Shown here piece after piece: positions 1 through 6,974 of a stretch of DNA of 23,732 bases. A program made the translations under genes and the position numbers. Origin of the DNA: a virus; IMG/VR virus record IMGVR_UViG_3300043438_000237, positions 1 through 23,732 of that record, one strand, 5' to 3'. The first letter of the stretch is position 1; every line of letters starts with the position of its first letter. Below the pieces are notes generated by a model. That model made no database searches and was not told the origin of the DNA. It saw nothing but the letters and a program-made list of their open reading frames with translations.

Positions 1-21
1 TCAAACTGATGAGGACATAAC

Positions 22-468
22 ATGGCTGAGTTTTCAACTGGCGTTACTACGTTGCTTGCACGTATGGACACAAACCCGAGCGAGTTTTTTGACGGCGCAT
101 ATAAGTGGTCATTCTTTACCGCAGAAGGGGTTAAAGACATACTGACAGACGATGAGAAGACCGCGATAAGCAACAAGCTCACAGAGGTTCGCCGAATAGC
201 TTTCGACCAAATGGTCATGCAAACTTTATTGGATAGCGAAGCAGAGAGAGAATCAAGGCTAGGGTTAGGGAACAAAGCGAAGATGGCACTACAGGGTAGC
301 TCGTTGGTGACTCCCATGACTACATTTGAACAACAACTACAACAACGAATGCAAAACCAATACGCAAACGCAGCCCTAAACGCAGCGCAAAGCCAATACG
401 CAAACGCAGCGCAAAGCATGTACCCAAACGGCACCGGCACCGCTACCAGTAGATTCAGCTCTAAATGA
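22..468 (+). CDS. Unknown phage protein with Gln/Asn/Ala-rich C-terminus
   Basis: 148 residues, function not recognised. The first ~90 residues look like a compact, mostly helical domain with many charged residues. The tail from about residue 103 to 140 is low-complexity, rich in Gln, Ala, Asn and Tyr, with a repeated QYANAA unit encoded by a direct DNA repeat. There is no signal peptide or membrane segment. A GAGG ribosome site about 8 nt before the ATG supports the start. The stop overlaps the polymerase start by 4 nt (ATGA), so the two are probably translationally coupled and this protein may serve replication. That role is inferred only from position. Confidence 0.8.
   Translation: MAEFSTGVTTLLARMDTNPSEFFDGAYKWSFFTAEGVKDILTDDEKTAISNKLTEVRRIAFDQMVMQTLLDSEAERESRLGLGNKAKMALQGSSLVTPMTTFEQQLQQRMQNQYANAALNAAQSQYANAAQSMYPNGTGTATSRFSSK
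357..417 (+). repeat. Imperfect short direct repeats inside the first gene
   Basis: A 17-bp sequence (ccaatacgcaaacgcag) occurs at 357-373 and again at 393-409. A 13-bp sequence (cgcagcgcaaagc) occurs at 381-393 and 405-417. They encode the repeated QYANAA/NAAQS segment. The pattern fits slippage-driven expansion of a low-complexity protein tail. Confidence 0.75.
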
Positions 469-2291
469 ACATCATTACTTTAGACTTTGAGACCTATTAC
501 TCGCAGGAGTTTAGTCTCACCAAGGTTACCAACGAAGAGTACGTGCGCTCTGCAGAGTTCGAGGTTATCGGTGTTTCAGTACAGGTAAATGGCGATAAGC
601 CCGAGTGGTTCAGCGGGCCTATGGAACAAATCGCTGTGTTCCTACGCATGTTCAATTGGGAAGCCAACCTAGCCCTAGCGCACAACGCTGCGTTCGATGC
701 GTCAATCCTGACGTGGGTGTTTGGCATTAAGCCGAAGGGCTGGCTGGATACTTTGTCGATGGGTAGGGCACTGCACGGTACTGAGGTGGGTGGTAGCTTG
801 GCTGCGCTAGCGCAATACTATGGGGTGGGTGTAAAAGGTACTGAGGTCATCATGGCTAAGGGACTACACCGCATAGACTTCCCCGCCGACCAGCTTGCGA
901 GGTACGGTGAGTACTGCTGTAACGACACGGCAATGACGTATGCGCTATTCCAAAAGATGAGCGTTGACTTCCCGCCGATTGAGTTGCGCCTGATTGACCT
1001 GACCATCCGCATGTTCTCTGAGCCGTCACTGTACTTAGACACGAGGATACTGAACACTCACCTACGGGATGTCAAGGAGAAGAAGGCGAACCTGCTGAGC
1101 AAGATGCTGATTGAGAAAGATCAGTTGATGAGCAACCCACAGCTAGCCAAGATACTTGAAGACTTTGGCGTTGACGTACCTATGAAGGTGAGCCCTGCTA
1201 ACGGTAAGCAGACGTATGCGTTCTCCAAGACTGACGAAGGCTTCAAAGCATTGCTTGAGCATGAGAACGTACTTGTACAGGCCATCGTAGCCGCTAGGCT
1301 TGGGGTGAAGTCAACCATTGAGGAGACACGGACAGAACGCTTCATTGGGATTGCCTCCCGAGGAGCCATGCCAGTTCCCTTGCGGTACTACGCTGCCCAC
1401 ACAGGCCGTTGGGGTGGTGACGACAAACTAAACCTACAAAACCTGCCACGCAGTTCACCGCTAAAGTATTCCATCGTTCCCGCAGATGGCTACGTAATCC
1501 TAGACTCAGACTCATCGCAGATCGAAGCCCGTACCTTGGCGTGGCTAGCGGGGCAAGACGACTTGGTGGATGCGTTTGACCGTGGCGAGGACGTTTACAA
1601 AATCATGGCATCGGCTATCTACGGTAAGGACATTGCGGAAATCACCAAGGACGAACGGTTCGTTGGTAAGACTACCATTCTTGGTGCAGGGTACGGCATG
1701 GGTGCAGCGAAGTTTAAGTTGCAGCTAAAGAACTTTGGCGTTGACGTTACGCTCGAAGAAGCCAAGCGAATCATTGATACCTACCGTGCTACATACCCAA
1801 AAATTGTTGCGTTATGGGCGGCGGCGAATAATGTACTTAAAGCCATGTTGCGGAATGCGCAGACAAGTTTGGGGCGAGACGATCTGCTAAAGGTAGATGG
1901 GAAACTTGGAATCCTTTTACCAAATGGCCTACGCCTGAAGTATCCAAACCTACGCCTACGTGAGGACGAGGAATCCGGCAAGGTTGAGGTTGTGTATGAC
2001 ACCAAGAAGGGCAAGGCTGTTATCCCCAATCGTATCTACGGCGGGAAGGTAATCGAGAACGTATGCCAAGCCCTAGCCCGTATCGTAATCGGTGAGCAGA
2101 TGTTGCAGATTGCTAAGAAGTACAAAGTTGTAATGACGGTGCATGATGCTATTGCAGTAGTAGTACCCAAGGCCGAGGCCGACACCGCCAAAGAGTTTGT
2201 TGAGATGTGCATGCGCATGCGCCCTAAGTGGGCACTGGGGTTACCCCTCAATTGCGAAGCAGGGTATGGAGAGAGTTATGGAGACTGCTAA
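465..2291 (+). CDS. Family A DNA polymerase with 3'-5' exonuclease domain
   Basis: 608 residues; the phage replicative polymerase. The N-terminal DEDD-type proofreading exonuclease shows D7-x-E9 (DFE), an N74...D78 motif and D154 in CNDTAMTY, all apparently intact. The polymerase domain has motif A with D349 in DSSQIEAR, including steric-gate E354, and motif B with R398 and K402 followed by GAGYG. Motif C is VHDA with D561. Aligning on K402 (E. coli K758) and Y410-G411 (Y766-G767) puts Leu406 at the E. coli Phe762 position. Motif C has Ala562 where Pol I has Glu883. There is no 5'-3' exonuclease domain, as usual for phage enzymes. The gene overlaps its upstream neighbour by ATGA and is followed at once by a 40-codon ORF. 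Confidence 0.97.
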   Translation: MNIITLDFETYYSQEFSLTKVTNEEYVRSAEFEVIGVSVQVNGDKPEWFSGPMEQIAVFLRMFNWEANLALAHNAAFDASILTWVFGIKPKGWLDTLSMGRALHGTEVGGSLAALAQYYGVGVKGTEVIMAKGLHRIDFPADQLARYGEYCCNDTAMTYALFQKMSVDFPPIELRLIDLTIRMFSEPSLYLDTRILNTHLRDVKEKKANLLSKMLIEKDQLMSNPQLAKILEDFGVDVPMKVSPANGKQTYAFSKTDEGFKALLEHENVLVQAIVAARLGVKSTIEETRTERFIGIASRGAMPVPLRYYAAHTGRWGGDDKLNLQNLPRSSPLKYSIVPADGYVILDSDSSQIEARTLAWLAGQDDLVDAFDRGEDVYKIMASAIYGKDIAEITKDERFVGKTTILGAGYGMGAAKFKLQLKNFGVDVTLEEAKRIIDTYRATYPKIVALWAAANNVLKAMLRNAQTSLGRDDLLKVDGKLGILLPNGLRLKYPNLRLREDEESGKVEVVYDTKKGKAVIPNRIYGGKVIENVCQALARIVIGEQMLQIAKKYKVVMTVHDAIAVVVPKAEADTAKEFVEMCMRMRPKWALGLPLNCEAGYGESYGDC

Positions 2292-2414
2292 ATGAGAGTC
2301 CTGTGGAAGTACATCAACAAGAAGACACGGGATGTACATTTTTCGTGGGAGCGGTGGAGTCGTGGCGATGCGTATGGGTTTTGGGAATTTAGGTTACCGA
2401 AGGAAGAATTATGA
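2292..2414 (+). CDS. 40-residue micro-ORF between polymerase and nuclease
   Basis: An ATG lies directly after the polymerase TAA. The frame stays open for 40 codons, and its TGA overlaps the nuclease ATG by 4 nt (ATGA). The product is basic and aromatic-rich (five Trp, six Lys, six Arg), begins MRVLWKYINKKTRDVHFSW and ends RLPKEEL. It fills the otherwise empty 119-nt gap exactly, and its end-to-end packing resembles the other couplings in this module. The function is unknown; it could be a small nucleic-acid-binding or polymerase-associated peptide, which is a guess. Confidence 0.6.
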   Translation: MRVLWKYINKKTRDVHFSWERWSRGDAYGFWEFRLPKEEL

Positions 2415-3076
2415 GCATCGTTTGGTCATTCAGTTCGCTGAAAACATTTCAGCAATGCCCTCGCAAGTACTACTACGCTAAGGTTGCACCGGACAGGATT
2501 CGGGAGCCCGACACCACAGCAACGCTTTACGGCAAGGCTGCACATACGGTAGCAGAGGATTACATCGGCAACGGGACACCTGTACCACCGCAGTTCGCAT
2601 ACCTGAAACCCCTGCTGGAGCAGCTAAACGCTATCCCCGGCGAGAAGCTAGTCGAGGTGAGGCTAGGGCTTACTAAAGACTTACAAGCCTGTGACTTTGA
2701 CGCACCGGATGTTTGGTGGCACGGTATTGCCGACTTGGTAATCGTCAACGAGGAGAAGGGCTTAGCCCATTCCATCGACTACAAGACAAGCAAGAACGCA
2801 CGGTACGCAGACGTGAAGCAGCTTGACCTAGTGGCTGCGGGGATTTTTGCTCGCTGGCCTAACATTGTTAGGGTGAAGTCAGGATTGCTGTTCGTGGTCA
2901 GCAAGGAGTTTATTAAGGCCGAGCACCACGCAGACATGAAGGACGTGTACGTAGCTGCACCTGCTAAAGATGTTGCAAGAATTGAGGCGGCGTTGGAAAA
3001 TGGGGTTTGGAACCCAATCAGCGGCCCACTGTGTAAGTTTTGTGCAGTCAAAGACTGTGAATTTAACCGGAGTTAA
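2411..3076 (+). CDS. PD-(D/E)XK nuclease, Cas4/RecB-like, likely with Fe-S cluster
   Basis: 221 residues. This matches the Cas4/AddB/RecB-type exonuclease fold. It has an early CPRKYYY element (Cys16), a GKAAHTVAE motif with His45, an active-site block GIADLV (Asp108) then DYKTSK (Asp123, Lys125), and a downstream Gln137. Three C-terminal cysteines (Cys208, Cys211, Cys216) with Cys16 form the usual four-cysteine pattern for a 4Fe-4S cluster. The family degrades or resects DNA ends. Here it probably serves phage recombination, replication-intermediate processing or host DNA breakdown. It overlaps the micro-ORF by ATGA. No CRISPR repeats or other cas genes are present, so it is not a CRISPR component here. 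Confidence 0.9.
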   Translation: MSIVWSFSSLKTFQQCPRKYYYAKVAPDRIREPDTTATLYGKAAHTVAEDYIGNGTPVPPQFAYLKPLLEQLNAIPGEKLVEVRLGLTKDLQACDFDAPDVWWHGIADLVIVNEEKGLAHSIDYKTSKNARYADVKQLDLVAAGIFARWPNIVRVKSGLLFVVSKEFIKAEHHADMKDVYVAAPAKDVARIEAALENGVWNPISGPLCKFCAVKDCEFNRS

Positions 3077-3078
3077 AG

Positions 3079-3327
3079 ATGAAAAAAGGACTAACTGAAA
3101 ACGGTTGGGATGTAATGTGCAACATTTCTAAGATCGTTATTGATATAGATAGCCGAATAGGTGAACTATACCTACCCCCTATGAATGCGCCCGATATGCG
3201 TAGTACGATTAACTGTTTTACTTCCGCTGACCCCGAGTGCCACACAATCTATACTTTTGTAGGTGGTGTGCCGGATGTTACATACGTAAAAACTTCTTCG
3301 GAATGGGAAGCTAAATATGCCCAATGA
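3079..3327 (+). CDS. Unknown small protein
   Basis: 82 residues, not recognised. It begins 2 nt after the nuclease stop, with a purine-rich GGAGTTAAAG leader over the end of that gene. The product is soluble, without membrane segments, and has four cysteines (14, 46, 52, 54 approximately) that do not form a clear metal motif. Its DNA looks AT-richer than the polymerase and nuclease genes, hinting at accessory (moron-like) origin. It overlaps the next gene by 11 nt, so the two probably move and are expressed together. Confidence 0.65.
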   Translation: MKKGLTENGWDVMCNISKIVIDIDSRIGELYLPPMNAPDMRSTINCFTSADPECHTIYTFVGGVPDVTYVKTSSEWEAKYAQ

Positions 3328-3658
3328 TGACGACTACACAGATGTTGTAATCCAAGTGCAAGCCAAGCATCCTGCGCTAACTCAATTTGGGTTTGGTGGG
3401 AGTGGGGACATTCGCCCGGAAGCTGTAAAACTATGTGCTGAATGGTTACTGAAACATGACGCATTAGACCGACGAAAAACAATTAACGAACATATTTCTA
3501 GCTATTCGTGGAAGCATGTTGTTGAACGGTACTATGACAGCTACATCGCGGAAGGGGAATTCATTTGCGCAGCTTTGTATCTAGGGTACAAAATGAAAAA
3601 AAGAAACTCAAATGCTTGGTTCAACATTAGAGAATACGATAAAACTTCTTCAAAATAA
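3317..3658 (+). CDS. Unknown protein, possible mobile-element-associated family
   Basis: 113 residues, no enzymatic motif recognised. The central and C-terminal part contains SYSWKHVVERYYDSYI, then an EFICAALYLGY segment, then NAWFNI. From memory this resembles a hypothetical family on plasmids and proteobacterial mobile elements (a pattern like S-Y-x-x-K-H-x-x-E ... Y-I/V-x-x-G-x-x-I-x-A-A ... N-A-x-F-N). I cannot confirm that without a search. The start lies inside the end of the preceding gene, and the coding DNA is AT-rich compared with the module's core enzymes. Confidence 0.7.
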   Translation: MPNDDDYTDVVIQVQAKHPALTQFGFGGSGDIRPEAVKLCAEWLLKHDALDRRKTINEHISSYSWKHVVERYYDSYIAEGEFICAALYLGYKMKKRNSNAWFNIREYDKTSSK

Positions 3659-3675
3659 ACTGAAAAGGAAATCCC

Positions 3676-3957
3676 ATGCCATACGTAAACAAACCACGCC
3701 CCTACAAAAAGGAATACCAGCAACAAGTCGAACGAGGTGAAGCACCTACTCGTGCGGTGCGACAGAAAGCCCGTGACGACATGGATGCTAAGGGTATCGA
3801 CCGTACAGGTAAAGACATCGACCACGCTATCCCCCTGAGCAAGGGCGGCACTAATGCGCCGAGCAACTTGAAGTTGAAGAGCCCTAGTGCCAACCGTTCC
3901 TTTACACGCAACTCAGACCATACCGTCAAGGTGAACAAACCCAAGAAGAAAAAATGA
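3676..3957 (+). CDS. Compact HNH endonuclease-like protein
   Basis: 93 residues with a very basic N-terminus. The HNH core is visible as DIDHAIPLSKGGTNAPSNL (about residues 54-72), giving the conserved D-H pair, the GG turn and the N-x-L helix, followed by N79-R. It lacks the CxxC zinc-knuckle cysteines of many HNH proteins, so it is a minimal variant. A C-terminal Lys-rich tail (KPKKKK) could bind DNA. An AAGGAA ribosome site precedes the ATG. The stop overlaps the helicase start (ATGA), so the nuclease and helicase are likely co-translated and may act together on DNA. Confidence 0.85.
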   Translation: MPYVNKPRPYKKEYQQQVERGEAPTRAVRQKARDDMDAKGIDRTGKDIDHAIPLSKGGTNAPSNLKLKSPSANRSFTRNSDHTVKVNKPKKKK

Positions 3958-5342
3958 CCCTATCAGAATACGGATGGCCTCGCCCACACGGGTTCACACC
4001 ATTCGACCATCAGAAGATCACAGCAGAATTTCTTACAACGAACCGCAAGGCGTTCTGTTTCAACGAACAAGGTACTGGAAAGACTGCATCAGTTATTTGG
4101 GCAGTCGATTATTTGATGCAACGAGGGCTGCTAAAGCGAGTACTAGTCGTTTGCCCCTTGTCGATTATGAAGTCAGCTTGGCAGCAAGACCTGTTTAAGT
4201 TTGCCATACACCGTACAGTCTCCGTGGCCTACGGTAGCGCAGCTAAGCGCAAGCAGATCATCGCCGGTGATGCCGAGTTCGTCGTCATCAATTTTGACGG
4301 GTTGTCTATTGTCAAGAACGAAGTCCTAGCGGGTGGGTTTGATTTGATCGTAGTCGATGAAGCCTCTGCGTATAAGAACGCACAGACAGACCGTTGGAAA
4401 GTATTGCGTGACCTGAACAAAGTAATCAAGGGCTTGTGGATGCTGACGGGCACACCTGCTGCTCAGTCCCCTGCGGATGCCTACGGTTTGGCTAAGCTGG
4501 TTAATCCAACTGCGGTGTCCCCGTTCTTTGGGCAGTTCAAAGATACCGTGATGAACAAGGTGAGCTTGTATCGCTGGATACCAAAACCTGACGCACAAAA
4601 AACCGTACATCGTATCCTCCAACCTGCCATAAGGTTTGAGAAAGCCCAGTGCTTAGACCTACCTCCTGTTACGCACGTAGACCGTGACGCTCCGCTGACG
4701 CCCCAGCAAAACAAGTTCTATCAAGTGCTCAAGAAGCAGATGCTAATGGAAGCTGCGGGTGAGGAAGTCTCTGCGGTAAATGCTGCAGTGCAACTAAGCA
4801 AGCTGTTACAAATTGCTGGCGGTGCTGTATATACAGATACCAAGGAAGTCATTGAGTTTGACGTATCTAATCGGTTAAATGTGGTGCAGGAAGTCATCGA
4901 CGAATCTAGTCATAAGGTACTCGTTTTTGTACCCTTTACCCATACCATAGAGCTGCTAAAGAAGCACCTCGAAAAGAGCAACATAACGTGTGCTGTTATC
5001 AACGGTTCCGTCAGTGTAAACGCTCGGTCTGACATTGTTAAGGACTTCCAAACCACCGACATGGTTAAGGTTCTAATCATCCAGCCGAAGGCCGCATCCC
5101 ACGGGTTAACACTTACTGCCGCCGACACAATCATCTGGTACGCTCCGTGTACAAGTGTTGAAACTTACCTGCAAGCCAACGCTCGTATTGATCGACCGGG
5201 ACAACTAAACAACATGACCATCGTGCACATTTCAGGTTGCCCTGTGGAGACAAAGGTCTACTCGCTGCTGCGTAGCAACATCGGTAACCACCAAAAAATA
5301 ATTGATTTGTACAAACAAGAAATTTCTTCTGAAAGCCCTTGA
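3954..5342 (+). CDS. SNF2/DEAD-like superfamily 2 helicase
   Basis: 462 residues, an ATP-dependent DNA translocase or helicase. Motif I (Walker A) is GTGKT at 40-44, motif Ia is VLVVCPLS near 63-70, motif II is DEAS at 135-138 and motif III is LTGTP at 164-168. The second RecA lobe has VLVFVPF near 322, GLTLTAADTII near 384 and motif VI QANARIDRPGQ at 407-417. The arginine-rich RIDRPGQ block is typical of SNF2-like proteins. It is short for the family, with few inserts, as phage versions often are. It is coupled to the upstream HNH gene by ATGA. Roles in fork remodelling, recombination or displacing bound proteins are plausible but inferred. Confidence 0.93.
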   Translation: MTLSEYGWPRPHGFTPFDHQKITAEFLTTNRKAFCFNEQGTGKTASVIWAVDYLMQRGLLKRVLVVCPLSIMKSAWQQDLFKFAIHRTVSVAYGSAAKRKQIIAGDAEFVVINFDGLSIVKNEVLAGGFDLIVVDEASAYKNAQTDRWKVLRDLNKVIKGLWMLTGTPAAQSPADAYGLAKLVNPTAVSPFFGQFKDTVMNKVSLYRWIPKPDAQKTVHRILQPAIRFEKAQCLDLPPVTHVDRDAPLTPQQNKFYQVLKKQMLMEAAGEEVSAVNAAVQLSKLLQIAGGAVYTDTKEVIEFDVSNRLNVVQEVIDESSHKVLVFVPFTHTIELLKKHLEKSNITCAVINGSVSVNARSDIVKDFQTTDMVKVLIIQPKAASHGLTLTAADTIIWYAPCTSVETYLQANARIDRPGQLNNMTIVHISGCPVETKVYSLLRSNIGNHQKIIDLYKQEISSESP

Positions 5343-5366
5343 CAATGTACAATGTTGTGCTAGACT
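5339..5366 (+). promoter_or_regulatory. Sigma70-type promoter with extended -10
   Basis: A consensus -35 TTGACA at 5339-5344 is followed by a 16-nt spacer and TAGACT at 5361-5366. TG stands one base before the -10, giving an extended -10. The -35 overlaps the helicase stop codon. It lies about 30 nt upstream of the next gene's ATG. It probably gives host RNA polymerase a separate entry point for the downstream genes. Confidence 0.7.
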
Positions 5367-5395
5367 AAGAACATAAACAACTAGGAGTGAGAAAC

Positions 5396-5818
5396 ATGGA
5401 CAACGAAGTTCAGGGGGAAAAGACCCCTCCAAACCTTGCGCAGCTTACTGAAATCTACATCAAGATACGTGATGCAAGAGCAGAGCTAAAGGGCAAGTTC
5501 GACCAAGAAGACTTGGGCCTCAAAGAACAAATGGGTTTGCTAGAGACCTCCATGCTTGACGCATGCAAAGACATGAACGCCGACAGCGTTCGTACCCCAC
5601 ACGGCACGATCATTCGCTCAGTTAAGTCACGGTACTGGACGAACGATTGGGATTCAATGTACGACTTCATAGAGAAGCATGGTGCATTTGGCCTGTTAGA
5701 GAAACGACTTCATCAAACCAACATGAAAGACTTTCTCGCTGAGAATCCTGACATTCTGCCTATGGGCTTGAATGTTGACAGTGAATATACCGTGGTAGTT
5801 AGACGTTCTAAATCTTGA
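5396..5818 (+). CDS. Unknown phage protein, coiled-coil-like N-terminal half
   Basis: 140 residues from the ATG at 5396. I prefer this to the in-frame GTG at 5387 because an AGGAG site (5383-5387) sits 8 nt before the ATG and would overlap the GTG. Residues ~15-60 are charged and helical (IKIRDARAELKGKF...), likely a coiled coil. The C-terminal half has a short beta-rich stretch (TPHGTIIRSVKSRYWTNDW), a helical part and a final strand YTVVVRRSKS. Such proteins often sit beside SSB or recombination genes in phages, but I do not recognise a named family. It is the first gene after the promoter at 5339-5366. Confidence 0.8.
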   Translation: MDNEVQGEKTPPNLAQLTEIYIKIRDARAELKGKFDQEDLGLKEQMGLLETSMLDACKDMNADSVRTPHGTIIRSVKSRYWTNDWDSMYDFIEKHGAFGLLEKRLHQTNMKDFLAENPDILPMGLNVDSEYTVVVRRSKS

Positions 5819-5828
5819 AAGAAACCAA

Positions 5829-6725
5829 ATGAGCAACCTTACAGTACTCGACCAAGCCGTCCCTGACTTCCTGCAATCCAGCGGAGTTAGTGACCTTACA
5901 AAATCCCTGATGGGCAACACAGGCACCAAGCGTATCGTTCCGAAGAACGGTATCTTCCGCAAGGAAATTGGTGGCAAAGAGATGGGCAAGGTGAAGGGTG
6001 ACCTCAACGTCATCATCGTCAACTCATCCCCCAAAGTCGGGCGTATCTTCTACGCAAAGACATGGACACCTGATGCCGAGCCAACTGCACCTGACTGCTT
6101 CTCCAATGACGGTCAAGCTCCTGACGCTAAAGCTGGTAACCCACAAGCTGCTCGCTGCGACAACTGCGAGCGCAACATTAAAGGTTCAGGCCAAGGTAAC
6201 TCCAAAGCTTGCCGCTACTCTCGCCGTATCGCTGTTGTGCTTGAAGATGATTTCGGCACTGCGCTTGAAGGTGAAATCTATCAAATGAACTTGGCATCCA
6301 AGTCTTTGTTTGGAGAGAGCCCTACCGAGAACACACACATGTTCGAGAGCTACGTTAAGTACTTGGGCAACAACGGTAAGAGCCTTGACTGGTACATCAC
6401 CCGTCTGAGCTTCAACGAAGACAATGACAATCAGTCCATCTTGTTTACACCTGTTGAGCATATTAAGCGTCCGCAATATGACGTGGTTGCTAGAGTAGGT
6501 AATACACCTGCGGTGCAGAAGCTGATGACCATGACCCCGTATGAGGCACAAACATCGGGCGCACAGAAACTTGCTGCACCTGCTGCGAAACCAGTAGCCG
6601 AAGCTAAGCCTGTTGAAGACGCGATTGAAGAGCCGAAGAAACGTGAGAGCAAGAAGGCAGATGTCGCCCCCTCACCTAAGAGAGACCTTGATTCCGTGCT
6701 TAAAGCATGGGGCGATGAGGAGTAA
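5829..6725 (+). CDS. Putative ssDNA-binding-like replication protein
   Basis: 298 residues. The central region (about 55-225) is rich in beta-strand-like segments. It has four cysteines, C90, C110, C113 and C128, which could form a zinc site. The last ~60 residues are an Ala/Pro/Lys/Glu linker ending in DLDSVLKAWGDEE. A disordered linker with an acidic, aromatic-containing tip is the hallmark of bacterial and phage SSBs, where the tip recruits partners. The place between helicase and primase-helicase fits. No sequence family is recognised with certainty, so the SSB role is inferred from architecture and position. The ribosome site before the ATG is weak (GAAAG). Confidence 0.75.
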   Translation: MSNLTVLDQAVPDFLQSSGVSDLTKSLMGNTGTKRIVPKNGIFRKEIGGKEMGKVKGDLNVIIVNSSPKVGRIFYAKTWTPDAEPTAPDCFSNDGQAPDAKAGNPQAARCDNCERNIKGSGQGNSKACRYSRRIAVVLEDDFGTALEGEIYQMNLASKSLFGESPTENTHMFESYVKYLGNNGKSLDWYITRLSFNEDNDNQSILFTPVEHIKRPQYDVVARVGNTPAVQKLMTMTPYEAQTSGAQKLAAPAAKPVAEAKPVEDAIEEPKKRESKKADVAPSPKRDLDSVLKAWGDEE

Positions 6726-6728
6726 CGC

Positions 6729-6974
6729 ATGAGCTACGGATACAGCCAGCGATTAGTGGATGCCAATAATAAGGCTGATGCTAATTCGTGCGGCGTGTAT
6801 TTGGGTAGGCGTTGTATCAAACTTGGCGTTCCTGTTAGCAACGTAGCACACGAGCTCGGCGTAAGTCGGGCGACTGTCTACAACTGGTTTTGGGGGCTAG
6901 TAGCACCCAGTCCTACTCATGCTGACAAGATCGCCGAGTTTATACGCACTCTCAGAAACAACAAATATGTCTAA
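6729..6974 (+). CDS. Small helix-turn-helix DNA-binding protein
   Basis: 81 residues. The segment at about 34-57 (VSNVAHELGVSRATVYNWF) is a clear helix-turn-helix: the ELGVS turn is followed by a recognition helix. This resembles Cro/CI or excisionase-like small regulators. A strong GAGGAG site lies inside the last codons of the upstream gene. Its end overlaps the start of the primase-helicase gene by 8 nt. It may control early/late switching or be a replication-initiation accessory. With no integrase or opposing repressor gene in the window, a lysogeny role is unproven. Confidence 0.85.
   Translation: MSYGYSQRLVDANNKADANSCGVYLGRRCIKLGVPVSNVAHELGVSRATVYNWFWGLVAPSPTHADKIAEFIRTLRNNKYV

Noticed and set aside
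2411-3076. CRISPR-Cas system suggested by the Cas4-like gene
   Set aside because: No repeat-spacer array and no other cas genes are visible. The context is phage replication.
5387-5395. GTG start for the gene after the promoter
   Set aside because: The GTG overlaps the AGGAG ribosome site that is correctly spaced for the ATG at 5396.
6919-6966. Upstream start for the primase-helicase
   Set aside because: It would lie wholly inside the HTH gene. The ATG at 6967 gives the usual short overlap and a sensible N-terminus.
6729-6974. Lysogeny repressor
   Set aside because: The HTH is real, but there is no integrase, attachment site or divergent operator region in the window, so this reading is unsupported.
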